In this document: positions 24,101 through 32,221 of the stretch, piece after piece | How positions within the stretch are numbered: the first letter of the stretch is position 1 | How the letters are laid out: each line of letters opens with the position of its first letter | NCBI RefSeq assembly: GCF_041296265.1 | Contig: NC_091693.1 | Location: 24,924,001 to 24,988,000 of the forward strand | Reading direction: 5' to 3' | Source of the DNA: Equus caballus | Lineage: Eukaryota > Chordata > Mammalia > Perissodactyla > Equidae | DNA length: 64,000 nucleotides | Translations under genes and position numbers: made by a program | The notes under the pieces: generated by a model | The model's database searches: none | Told to the model about the DNA's origin: nothing | The model's input: only the letters and a program-made list of their open reading frames with translations

Positions 24101-26266
24101 CTCTTCCACTGTCCAATATTGTGTACACTAGCCCATGCGAGACTGAGAAGAGACTGGGAGCCTCTCAACAGAGCTCCTGAGCAGGTGAAATGTGGAACTG
24201 AATTTGAAATTTTATGCAGTTCTAAAGAACTCAAGTTGAAACAGCCACACATGACTAGCAGCTACTATATTGGATAATAGAGGTCTAGAACAGAGGAGCT
24301 GTCACGTGAAGGTGAGGGAGCTGAGCTTCCATTCTCAAGACCCTGACACAGTGGTGAACTAGGAAAAGAGTCAGGGATCAAAGTGTCCACATCCCATAGT
24401 ACCTAACCCCCCAGAGCTCAGAGAACGTGCCTTTGTCCCCTACACAGCCCTGGCTGCTAAGGAGAAACACTCCCTAAAACGATGGTCTAGAAAACTCCCC
24501 CAGCCCCTAACTCAGAGCCAGGAGGGCCCATGGACAATCCCTGGGATGTGGCCAGGCTTTCCTGCAGACTTGAGGGTCTGGCCCAGTGAGGCCTGGGGAC
24601 GTGTGGGCCCCGGCTGTGGGCAGAGAGAGGCCAGTCATCTCCTCAGTCATCTCCTGCCACCTCCCTCCACGCAAAACAAAAGGGAACATAGCAGAGAGTG
24701 GATTTTGGGTGGGTCTACCCTGGGAACCCTCGACCGTCTTCCCTGGGCCTGGTGCTCTGTCCTCTGTCCATACGGAAGATTCACAGGAGGACACTGACTT
24801 AAGTCCATTCACTGCGTAACTGGTCATTGTTGTGTTTCGGGTCTCGTTTTTGCCCTCTCTCCAGGCCGCTGGACCCAGTAGGTATAGTTCTGAGGATGTG
24901 GGTCCTGGGGCGCTGCCCAGCGCAGGGCGCTGGAGCTGTTGGTCCAAGTCTCCACGCTCAGGTTTCTGACTCGGTTGGGGGCTGAGAACGGGGAAGGAAG
25001 GTGGGGTGAGAGCAGAGGAGCAGACCACTGGTGTCCCGTCCACTACCCTCAGTTTTTGCCCCTAGTCCAGAAGGGACCGCTCCCATCAGTGCCTGCAATG
25101 GATCCCTGCGTCCTCCAGGGCCCCCTCAGAAGGTGGCAGGAGTTGAGGTGCAACCTCTTTGTGTGGGCGGTGGACTCAGCAGGGGTCACTCACCATTGGC
25201 CCTGGCTCCTGTCCAGCTGCACAGCCCCTGGGGAGAGCCCAGAGAGGGAGCATGAGACTGTGAGCCTCACCTTCCTTGGCCGGGGTGAGATTGCGGGGCT
25301 GGGCCAGCGACCCCCTGTCCTTGCCCCCATTCCTGGAGTGACTGCTGCCTAAGGGAGAGGAAGGACCCCGTGCAGTATCGCCTCCTGCAGCCTAGGCTCT
25401 GACAAAGATCACTCCAACGTCAGTCTTTTCTGGGTGTGTGTGTAGGGGGAAGGCGCAGGAGCATGGCAGGGGCGGGGCTCCAGGGACCCAGGAGCCAGGG
25501 TTGGTTCCACCGATAAGGCCAGGAGATAAACACAATGGTTTCACTTCCCGAAAAATATGGCCTTGGAGGACTAGGGGCAGGGAAGTAATCAACAAACTGG
25601 GAACAGAGGGGGAGACTGAGGCTGGGGACCAGAAGGCAGACATCTGGTCTGAGAGAGGAGGCTGGGGGCCTGGACCCTTGGCCTAGTCTGAGAGAGGAGG
25701 CTGCGGGTTCTATTCTCCTGGGTCTGAGGAAGGAGGGGCTGGGGTCTGTTCTCCTGGGTCTGAGGGAGGAGGGGCTGGAGGCCTGGACCCCTGGGTCTGA
25801 GGGAGGAGGGGTTGGGGGCCTGGACCCCTGGATCTGAGGGAGGAGGAGCTGGGGGCCAGGACCCCTGGGTCTGAGGGAGGAAGCGCTAAGGGCCTGGACC
25901 CCTGGGTCTGAGGGAGGAGGGGCTGGGGGCCTGAACCCCTGGGCCTTTGGAAGCATAGCTGAGTCTTGCCAGAAACCAGCGTTTTCTCTCACAGTCAACA
26001 CAGCAGTATCTCAGAGCCCAGGTGTAAGACTCCAGGACAACGTCACGCACCAGCCTAGAAGCCTGCTTCCTCCTGCCCAGAATCATCAGCTGCCACTCCC
26101 TCAGGACCCCAGTTCAGGGATCCCAGCTCTCTCTTCCCTCAGACCCAAGAGCGTGCCCCCAAACCACCCCTCCCTGGGACCCTGGCACCCCTCCCCCGGG
26201 GCTGGGAACACTCACCAGCAGCACCAGGCTCCCGAAGGCCCAGAGGCCCCCGCCAGCCCTGGTCAT
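8237..26266 (-). CDS. PTPRH: Receptor-type tyrosine-protein phosphatase H (SAP-1), 18 coding exons
   Basis: R3-subfamily receptor tyrosine phosphatase of epithelial microvilli, known mainly from gut. Coding exons in transcript order are 26216-26266, 25194-25227, 23486-23752, 22244-22510, 20724-20984, 19502-19768, 18290-18580, 17682-17948, 16101-16179, 15939-15986, 12063-12153, 11559-11649, 11186-11262, 10958-11092, 10472-10594, 10103-10263, 8484-8619 and 8237-8377. They total 2787 nt (928 aa) with every junction in phase. Domains are a signal peptide over the first two exons (ending [10 protein letters not shown]), six FN3 repeats, one membrane helix ([19 protein letters not shown]), a short basic linker and one PTP domain. 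The human protein I recall has 1115 aa and eight FN3 repeats, so this model is about two repeats shorter. A seventh FN3 exon at 24719-24981 is frame-broken and left out. The frame at the linker requires the acceptor at 12153; the AG eight bases further in gives a stop. Confidence 0.93.
9000..9350 (-). mobile_element. L1 LINE 3' fragment (antisense)
   Basis: PTPRH intron. Contains 'ccctggcaaccaccaatctg' and 'atgtgaccttttgtgtctgg', phrases of the antisense 3' part of old mammalian L1. Non-coding. Confidence 0.6.
12225..12705 (-). mobile_element. L1 LINE fragment (antisense)
   Basis: Antisense L1 with 'ttgagtaatattctatcaca' and 'ctcatccatcaatggatgc' phrases. It meets a sense-oriented L1 piece at about 12705, so together they look like an inverted L1 insertion or two adjacent copies. 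Confidence 0.7.
12706..13290 (+). mobile_element. L1 LINE 3' fragment (sense)
   Basis: Sense L1 with 'gcagcattattcacaacagc' and 'atgtggtctatccatacaat', ending in a 3' UTR-like A-rich tail. Head-to-head with the preceding antisense piece, as 5' inversion during target-primed reverse transcription would leave. Confidence 0.7.
13560..13925 (+). mobile_element. Probable solitary LTR fossil (ERV-like)
   Basis: A 3' half with an 'aataaaggctcttgc' stretch, then 'tgtgtaataaaccatctttt' and a short end segment, resembles the R/U5 part of a retroviral LTR. Family not assigned; old and clearly not whole. Inferred by appearance only. Confidence 0.35.
14930..15815 (+). mobile_element. L2 LINE, long 3' fragment
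   Basis: An unusually long L2 remnant running from 'ccaacaagcatctcaaactt' through 'ggcctttgcacctgctggtc' to the terminal 'agtgcctgacacacagtagg'. It fills much of the large intron between the linker exon (15939-15986) and the first phosphatase exon of PTPRH. Similar but weaker text extends left towards 14300. Non-coding. Confidence 0.8.
15939..16179 (-). CDS. PTPRH: PTPRH transmembrane exon and basic linker exon
   Basis: Exon 16101-16179 encodes the membrane helix and the stop-transfer FFLKR. Exon 15939-15986 encodes a Lys-rich linker ([15 protein letters not shown]). The linker joins in frame only to the acceptor at 12153, where CTCCCCACCCACAG gives a good pyrimidine tract, yielding [14 protein letters not shown]. 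The linker is diverged from the human one I recall, while the flanking [11 protein letters not shown] is conserved. Confidence 0.85.
16450..16645 (+). mobile_element. MER20-like hAT DNA transposon
   Basis: Reads through 'gtggttctcagtgtgagtga', 'gcaatgtctggagacatttt' and 'caatgcacaggacagccccc' in the order of the MER20 consensus as I recall it. Old non-autonomous element in a PTPRH intron. Confidence 0.65.
16890..17555 (+). mobile_element. L1 LINE 3' fragment (sense)
   Basis: Contains the end of L1 ORF2-type sequence and a 3' UTR ending 'tatctcaataaagctg'. It lies in the PTPRH intron between the membrane exon and the last FN3 exon. No coding capacity left. Confidence 0.75.
17682..17948 (-). 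CDS. PTPRH: PTPRH exon: membrane-proximal FN3-like repeat
   Basis: Encodes about 88 residues starting PDPVTIISC and ending EICHTDSA, next to the membrane exon. It is diverged from the array-type FN3 repeats ([28 protein letters not shown]) and carries cysteines. Starts with two bases of a split codon and ends with one, the phase shared by all PTPRH FN3 exons. Confidence 0.93.
18290..18580 (-). CDS. PTPRH: PTPRH exon: FN3 repeat, APSEVTDLQ type
   Basis: A 291-nt exon encoding an FN3 repeat with the Trp of ITLSWEAP and the Tyr of [13 protein letters not shown]. It is longer than the array units because of an insert ([14 protein letters not shown]). It lies outside the tandem array and corresponds to the NEVTDLQ repeat of human PTPRH as I remember it. 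Confidence 0.93.
19502..19768 (-). CDS. PTPRH: PTPRH exon: FN3 repeat (array unit 1)
   Basis: Encodes an 88-residue FN3 repeat starting [13 protein letters not shown], with the core Trp (ITLRWDSP), [10 protein letters not shown] and [10 protein letters not shown]. It has several N-X-S/T glycosylation sites (NRST, NVTV, NATT). It differs by a single base (19555 versus 22297) from the exon at 22244-22510, changing Leu to Ser. Symmetric phase, so it can be gained or lost without shifting frame. Confidence 0.95.
20724..20984 (-). CDS. PTPRH: PTPRH exon: FN3 repeat (array unit 2)
   Basis: FN3 repeat of 86 whole codons (261-nt exon) with [20 protein letters not shown] and [10 protein letters not shown]. 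It is six bases shorter than its sister exons (DELQDYTYW instead of DDP-SQDYTYW). Same phase and same N-glycosylation pattern. Confidence 0.95.
21465..21726 (-). mobile_element. ERE SINE (equine tRNA-derived), antisense
   Basis: The reverse complement begins 'ggccctgtggccaagtagtt' and runs through the usual ERE body to an A-rich tail. It is flanked by a 16-base target duplication with two mismatches (21449-21464 and 21727-21742). It is present in only one array unit, so it inserted after that unit formed. Confidence 0.9.
22244..22510 (-). CDS. PTPRH: PTPRH exon: FN3 repeat (array unit 3)
   Basis: FN3 repeat of 88 whole codons almost identical to the exon at 19502-19768 (one base in 267 differs). 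The surrounding block of roughly 950 bases (about 19070-20027 versus 21812-22769) also differs at only a few sites, whereas the exon between them is clearly diverged. This fits recent gene conversion or a recent two-unit duplication. Confidence 0.95.
23486..23752 (-). CDS. PTPRH: PTPRH exon: FN3 repeat (array unit 4, first intact)
   Basis: First intact FN3 repeat after the signal peptide ([17 protein letters not shown]), with [10 protein letters not shown] and [13 protein letters not shown]. Splicing from the signal exon at 25194-25227 (one-base overhang) straight to this exon keeps frame, bypassing the broken exon at 24719-24981. Confidence 0.95.
24719..24981 (-). pseudogene. PTPRH: Frame-broken PTPRH FN3 exon
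   Basis: Begins normally after a CAG acceptor with [24 protein letters not shown] and NYTYWVQ. It then loses frame and meets a stop; the rest ([24 protein letters not shown]) continues in another frame. Its length is 263 nt against 267 in the live exons, consistent with a net frame shift. The usual 'ACCACAG|GTGACAGG' end is replaced by a weak 'CCCAGG|GTAGAC'. Because all FN3 exons share one phase, skipping it leaves PTPRH intact. A local sequence error could explain the shift but not the changed donor. Confidence 0.8.
25194..26266 (-). CDS. PTPRH: PTPRH signal-peptide exons 1 and 2
   Basis: Exon 26216-26266 starts at the ATG and encodes [17 protein letters not shown]. Exon 25194-25227 adds [11 protein letters not shown], giving a hydrophobic signal peptide with a likely cleavage after GARA. 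The second exon matches the human [11 protein letters not shown] recall. The promoter should lie just right of 26266; no TATA box is obvious there. Confidence 0.92.
25655..25950. repeat. About 37-bp GC-rich minisatellite in PTPRH intron 1
   Basis: Roughly eight imperfect copies of a unit reading 'ggcctggacccctgggtctg' followed by 'agggaggaggggctggg'. It lies between the two signal-peptide exons. Open frames through it are Pro/Ser-rich artefacts. Confidence 0.85.
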
Positions 26267-26599
26267 GTCTCAGACACTGCCGAGGGACCCAGGTGTCCCA
26301 GCCCTGGACTTCCACCTGCTGGACTTTAATCGGCACAATTTCCCCTTTCCCAGCCCCACGGTGAGGCCACAGGCCGGGGCGGGAGGGAGGAGGAGGAAGT
26401 GGAGGCTCCAGTGTGAGAGCTCCCAGCCCCGCCCTCGCCTGGGTCCTCGCCTCCAGGCGGTCCTGCACCCCTGGCCACGGGGTCTCCCGTCCAGCCCCCT
26501 CTTCTGCCCACTTTATCCCGCCAAGGCCGCGTCCCCACTTGGTTGAAGTAAGACACCCCGGTATTAGGTGCTGCTTCCCTGCTGCTGTGTGAATGCACT

Positions 26600-27676
26600 C
26601 AGAGTTCCTTGATGGGTGGAGCAGCTGAGAGAGGGATGTCTCACTTCTCCATCTCACAAGAGGACAGTTACCACCAAGGCCAGGCAGGGCTAGATCTCCT
26701 GTCCCGCAGTGGGGTCAACCTTTTGATTCAGACTCTGGCCCATCTCGCCTCTTCCTGCCTCCCACAAGCCCTTGCAGGTCTCACAAAATGAGCCCAGTAC
26801 ATTCCTGCCTCCTGGCCTCTGCATGTGTGGTCTCCCCGGCCAGGTGCACCTTCCCCCAACGATCTCATTTTCCGACAATCTTGTTCCTGCTCCCCATTAG
26901 GATTCAGTTCAGAAGTGGCCCACGCTGGGCTGAAGCCCTTGGGAGCCTGTGCCATCTCTACAACACACACCAGACTATAGGTGCCGTATTTGCATATTCG
27001 TCTTGCCACATTCCCCTGTGACCTTAAACAAGTGGCTTAAATTCCCAGTGACTCAGTTTCCTCATTTATAAAAAATGGGCACAACCCCTTATAAATATGC
27101 TGTGAGAAGTAACCGCATTTGTATGCGTAAAGTCTCAGAATAAGGCATGGCCCATTTTAAACACTCCATAAATCATAGCCACGTTTATTTTTGGTTTCTC
27201 CCTAAACCAAGTGTCCAGAAGGGCTTTTCAGGCTATTTTTGTGGACTTGATGATTATGTGCACACACAAGCTGCCTTAATTTCACACACATACGGCAGTG
27301 AGGAAAGCAGGTCCCGGAGCCACATGCCTGCGTTTGCATTCTCCCCATTAACCACCTATGTGATCTTGAACGTCATCCATCCAACCTCTCTGTGTCTCTG
27401 TCTCCTTGTTTTAAAAATGGAATTAAAAGTACTGTCTAGCTCGGATACAGGGCAGCTCCCCACTTTGGGCCAGTTCTGGAGCCACAGACATCTGAGGGTC
27501 CACTGTTTGAAAAAAGGGTGGCCCATTATTCATCAGTGGAGTTTGATGTAAAGAGGTAGGCCCGAATCTGGGGTTAACTGTTACTATGTATCAAGCATTT
27601 GAAGAACAGTGATTGACTAAGGAGGTATTTTCTTAATGGATGAAAAAATAACTCCTGCGGGGTGGGGGGGGGGGGG
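26600..27676. other. Intergenic DNA upstream of PTPRH
   Basis: No gene seen. There are faint MIR-like phrases near 27030-27080 ('cagtgactcagtttcctcat' and following) and near 27350-27420, otherwise unique sequence. Confidence 0.4.
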
Positions 27677-27900
27677 GGTCCAGCCCCGGGCCCAGTGGTT
27701 AAGTTCTGGCGCTTCCCTTCAGCAGCCCACGGTTTCAGTGGTTCGGATCCTGGGTGCGGACATGGCACTGCTCATCAGGCCACGCTGAGGTGGCATCCCG
27801 TAAGCCACAGCTAGAAGGACCCACAACTAAAAATATACAACCAACTACCGGGGGGTCTTTGGGGAGAAAAAGGAAAAATAAAATCTTAAAAAAATAATAA
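27677..27900 (+). mobile_element. ERE SINE, sense
   Basis: After a poly-G run, starts 'ggtccagccccgggcccagt' and continues 'ggttaagttctggcgc', 'tgctcatcaggccacgctga' and an A-rich tail. Equine tRNA-derived SINE in the PTPRH-TMEM86B intergenic region. Confidence 0.9.
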
Positions 27901-28049
27901 TAACTCGCTTATGCTCACCTGCCCCTTCCAGAAGGTTCTGTGGTGTATTATGTAGCAGGCAGTGTATTATGTAGTGCTTGATAACAAAATTTTAAAAGAC
28001 TATCTACTTCAAAAAGTTGTGGTCAGTTATACTGAGGAAATACGTATAC

Positions 28050-28510
28050 ATGAGTTATCTAGTGCTGTGTAACAAATTACCCCAGGACTTAAATAACAAT
28101 AAACATTTACTGTCTCTCAGGTTCTGTGTGCTGGGAATTCAGTAATGGCCTGGCTGGTGGTTCTGGCTCAGGGTTTTTTGTGAGATTGCAGTCAAGAGGT
28201 CCGCTGGGGCTGCATTCATCTGAAGGCTCAAGTGGGGTGGGAGGACCCACTTTGGTGATGGTTCACTTGCATGGCTGTTGGCAGGAGGCCTCAGCTCCTC
28301 ACCATGTGGATCTCACTGTGATGCATCTTGAGCATCTTCACAACACGGGTACCAGCCTTCCCCAGAGTGAAGGATCCAAGAGAGAGAACAAGGCAGAACT
28401 CACAGTGTGTTTTATGGCCTCAGAAGGCACACACCATCATTTCTGGCATACCCTACTCATTACACTGGTCAACCTCTTCAGTGTGGGAGGGGACCCCTCA
28501 AAAATGTGAA
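28050..28510. repeat. Unclassified old interspersed repeat
   Basis: Opens with 'ctagtgctgtgtaacaaatt' and 'ccccaggacttaaataacaa', text found in many mammalian copies of an old dispersed repeat. I cannot name the family with confidence. Confidence 0.35.
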
Positions 28511-29096
28511 AACCAGAAAGAGGATTATTGGGGGTCATTTTGGATGGAGGCAGCCACCCTATCATATTTGCACATAGTAATCATTTCAGAATTTGGCCAT
28601 TTTTACCACTTTCTGTAAGATCAGTCTCCATTTGTCAAGCACATGTTACAAAAGGAGAAAGGAGAGGGAACTAACACTTACTGTGCTGCACTGGGAGCAT
28701 CTCGGTTTTTGGACATGGTTTCCACTTCAGAGGAGCAGCCTGCGGCCCAGAGGGGATGTGACCTGGGAATCCAACATCTGCCTCTGAGGCTGAACTTTGC
28801 CTCCCTCCACTCTCTCCTCTCGCACACCCCCTGAGATGTGTGGATTCATGTGTCTCACCCTCGACCCCAGGGCATTCCTGAGTACCCTACGATTGGAATT
28901 ACACAAGACTTTTTAATTGTCCTTATGCTTTCTCTGAGTTAAAATTTTCATTACATAAGCATATTTGATACTCAAAAAATATATGCTATTTGAAGAGACA
29001 TCCCATTTTAGCTACATAACTCAGTCCTCACTACACTGTTCTTGGGAAGTGTCCCTCATCTGCATAATGAAGAGTCTGATTAAAATATTCTCCAGG

Positions 29097-29335
29097 GGGC
29101 CCGCCCGGTGGCGCAGTGGTTAAGTGCGCACGTTCCGCTTCAGCGGCCGGGGGTTCACTGGTTCAGATCCCAGGTGTGGACATGGCACCGCTTGGCAAGC
29201 CATGCTGTGGTAGGCGTCCCACGTATAAAGTAGAGGAAGATGGGCATGGATGTTAGCTCAGGGACAGTCTTCCTCAGAAAAAAAGAGGATTGGCAGCAGA
29301 TGTTAGCTCAGGGCTAGTCTTCGTCAAAAAAAATA
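29097..29335 (+). mobile_element. ERE SINE, sense (ERE1-like)
   Basis: Clear tRNA-like head 'cccggtggcgcagtggttaa' and body 'cgcacgttccgcttcagcgg', and a tail containing 'gatgttagctcagggacagt' twice. This copy looks among the least diverged in the window. Confidence 0.92.
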
Positions 29336-29434
29336 TATATATATTCTCCAAATGCCCCATCAGTGGGTAATGGATCAGATATCCTCCCAACAGCTCAGGT
29401 TTCTGTTCCAACCTATTTCTCTTTCCTATATCTT

Positions 29435-29439
29435 TGTTC

Positions 29440-29475
<36 letters not shown>

Positions 29476-29482
29476 CTCTGGA
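29435..29482. repeat. (TC)n / (TCTGTC)n simple repeat
   Basis: Short pyrimidine microsatellite of ct and tctgtc steps. No coding or RNA feature. Confidence 0.8.
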
Positions 29483-29904
29483 TCTTCCCTTCCTTGTACA
29501 TACGCTTACCTTCCCTGTCTAAAAAGAAGGACTCACCTCTCTCGACTCCACACCTACCAGCCCATCATCTTTCATCTGCCTTCTCTTCAAAACCCAACTT
29601 CTCCACAGTTTCCTGTACACAACGCAGCTTCTGCCTCCCTACATAGCCAGATTCCCATGCATGGGGAAGGCACACCAGAAATGTAACATCTAGGATCCTC
29701 CTTCTATTCTTTTCCCCTTAAGAATGGAAATCTCCATGGAGTCACTACTGGGAGCCCCAATTGGCACAACCCTCCCAACTCAAGTTCCTTTCATCTCTTC
29801 TTACGAGTGTGATGGTAAGCACCAGGTAGTGTTGATCTGTATAACGAGGATATCTCTAGGTCTGATGAGCAGGGGTTAGACTTGAGTCCCCATGGTGGCG
29901 CATC

Positions 29905-30230
29905 TCAGGGTCTGCGTTCATGTGTCCTGGAAGCAGAGTCTGAGACAAGGACTCAGATGCTCATGGTTTTTTTTGAGGGTTTGCTTTTAGGGGAAAGGGA
30001 GTGAGGGAAGAAGTATGGGGCAGAGGAAGGAGCTAAGTGAGCCAATGACTTCAGAGTGCTCTCACCACAGGGATGAGGGTCTGAACTTTGGACCCCCAGC
30101 TTCTTTATATGAGCTTCTCCAAGGATGAGTTTCACAACCTCCCTAGGAGGACAGTTTGTGTGAGGTCAAAGGCAATTCTCTTGAAAATGAGTCATCTGTG
30201 AGCAGCCAACACTCCCCGGAGCTGGGGGAT
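29905..30230 (-). mobile_element. Possible LTR fossil (ERVL-like), family not assigned
   Basis: The text around 'cctggaagcagagtctgaga' resembles the reverse complement of an ERVL-class LTR. It lies 0.5 kb from an ERVL-like internal fragment. Old and incomplete. Confidence 0.3.
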
Positions 30231-30769
30231 GGGTGTTTCGTGCCTTTAAAGGAGTCTGTGTAGGAGCATCAACACATACACCCCCATGCAGCCTCAGCCT
30301 CATACCAGTTGCCAGACTGGAGCCAGTTCTCAGAGTTGGAGTGCCTGCGATGTAGGGGATGCTGTTCAAGAGGGACCTACTGATAATAACCAAAGCATAT
30401 ACTGTAAATCTTCCTCCTAACTTCCTAGAGGCCAATTTCAGTGTGACTGCATATTAGGAAAAGGGAACGAAGGATTGCCAGATACCGGTTCTGAATCAAT
30501 TCTAACACGTAGGAGCACAAAATGCCACTGTGGCCTATGATCTGACTAGTGCCTGGGGGCGGGATCAGTTAACAAAAGGAGGGTTGCCCCAAGACTGTCA
30601 TGCAGTGGGCCAAGTGGACTGGAACACTGCGTGGTTCCTTCCTCAGTTCTTGAGAGTGTAGTTCAAATAGACACTCATAAAATGGTAGACCCAACACTTT
30701 GATTTCCCTGTTCCATGGTGTGAGGACTTTCACGGTGGGAAGCACTAGGACATCTCCATCCTTCCAAAA

Positions 30770-31190
30770 TCATAACTCAGGGAAGTAACTGATTGATGTT
30801 ACTATCAAACCCTGGGAGATGCAGCTGAGGCAATTCCTATGGTATCCTGGGCCATGCAATGGCATCCACATGATTGGTCCATGCAAGAGCTGATGGATCT
30901 TGGGCAATGGAAGTGGATGATGTTAAACTTAACCAGGTGATTGCATCAGCAGTAGCTTCTCTTCTCGATGCGGGGTCTCCTTCAGCAAATTAACACAGCC
31001 CTTGGAACTTGGTGTGCAGCTAAGGAACTGGAAAATGCTTTTTTCCTGTACAATGGTTAGAAAGGACAATGTTTTTTCATCTGACAGGGATAGCAGCACA
31101 CTTTGGTCCTCTCTCTGGCTCCTTCTGAGACCTCAATCATCTCATCATGCCATATGACATCATGTGGGTCCACCTCACGGGTGGCAATTT
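30770..31190 (+). mobile_element. ERVL/MaLR internal (pol-like) fossil
   Basis: A short remnant resembling the reverse-transcriptase part of ERVL-type internal sequence ('aaacttaaccaggtgattgc', 'aacttggtgtgcagctaagg'). Heavily decayed, only a fragment; age likely that of the early placental radiation. Confidence 0.5.
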
Positions 31191-31299
31191 GTCCTTACTG
31201 TAAGAGATATTTATGCAGACTTTTTAGTTTCTCAATAAATATTAGTTAAATAAATGAACGAATTAAGTCCTTATTTTACTATTTGAGTTCTTTCTGGAT

Positions 31300-31640
31300 C
31301 TGCTCACCAGCCTCCTTTCCTATCTTTCCTCTGGCTACACACAAGTTCTTAATTTTTTTTGTAGGCACTCCAGGCTGTTTGCACACTCCAGGTGTTTGCA
31401 CATGCCGTTCTCTCTGTCTGGCAAGTTCTTTCACCACCAGCCAATGCCTGCTGCTCCTTCTACTTCTGGTTGACCTCAGAGACAGGTGACCACTCCCTCC
31501 TGTATGAGCTTAACTAAGCAAATCTCTTCCTATAATACTCGTAACATTGTATGTGGCTAAGTCTCTTTCTCCTTTCTTTTGTCAGAGTGGGAACTTCTTG
31601 AGGGTTGAAACAAGTCTATCCCTCTCTGGAGCTACGGGGC
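31300..31640 (+). mobile_element. L2 LINE 3' fragment
   Basis: Phrases such as 'tgtttgcacatgccgttctc' and 'gtgggaacttcttgagggtt' follow the order of L2 3' sequence. Diverged and non-coding. Confidence 0.55.
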
Positions 31641-32221
31641 CAACTTGACACCTCCACGCTGATGATGGCTCAGGAAACATCACTTAACCTGAATTTGATT
31701 GTGTGTCAAGCCATCCAGTCCACAGTCACTGATCCAGTCCAGCTTTTCATGCAATCTCACTCCCTTCCCACTTTCTCTAATTTGAGATTAGATCTTTGAC
31801 CTCATCCTGGGGAACCAATCCAGACTCCCATCTCACTGCTCCTCCTCCATCCAGTCAGCCCTTGTTTTCCTTCTTCCCCAGCCATATCGGTGGGGAGCCA
31901 GGATTGAAGGATCCACGAAATAACAGGAGCCTGCCTCACCAGAGAACTCAGGAGTCCTGGCTGGCTCCCTTTTCTCACTAACTGAAGCAAGAAATGAGGT
32001 AGAGCTCAGGGAGCCTGAGGAAGGGAGCTTCCCCCTGGCAGGCTGGCCCATGTGAGGCATCTTGGAATGGAGATTTTCACTTGTATCATGGAGGGTGGAC
32101 ATGTACAAACGTGAATAGGAAGAGCCTGGAGGTTTGGGCATCAGGACCCCCAACTCAGTTCCCAAAGCTGCCACGATACCTGGAAGTCCTTGGCAAAGCC
32201 ATAGTTGCCTTCTGCGAAAAC

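Larger units (their letters stand above)
19081..24343 (-). pseudogene. PTPRH: Five relics of a second FN3 exon inside the array introns
   Basis: At 19081-19135, 20321-20375, 21819-21873, 23061-23115 and 24299-24343 the minus strand resembles the first third of an FN3 exon. 'accaccagctccatca' is kept and reads [12 protein letters not shown] in one frame, against SSITLRW in the live exons. Upstream, 'ttgaggatggaagct' matches 'ctgagcgtggaggct'. No acceptor-flanked full exon remains. The oldest unit (24.3 kb) has the most diverged relic. Confidence 0.7.
18660..24480 (-). repeat. PTPRH: Tandem array of about 1.24-kb units carrying PTPRH FN3 exons
   Basis: Exon starts at 19502, 20724, 22244 and 23486, plus the dead exon at 24719, are spaced 1222, 1520, 1242 and 1233 bases. 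The 1520 spacing falls to 1242 once a 278-bp ERE insertion with its duplication is removed. Each unit repeats the same order: FN3 exon, intron with a purine (gaaa/gaat) tract, an N-terminal FN3 relic, a diverged repeat and a MER5A-like element ('gcttctcaagtttaatacat'). The MER5A copies therefore predate the duplications. The array grew by unequal exchange of a one-exon unit. Confidence 0.92.
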
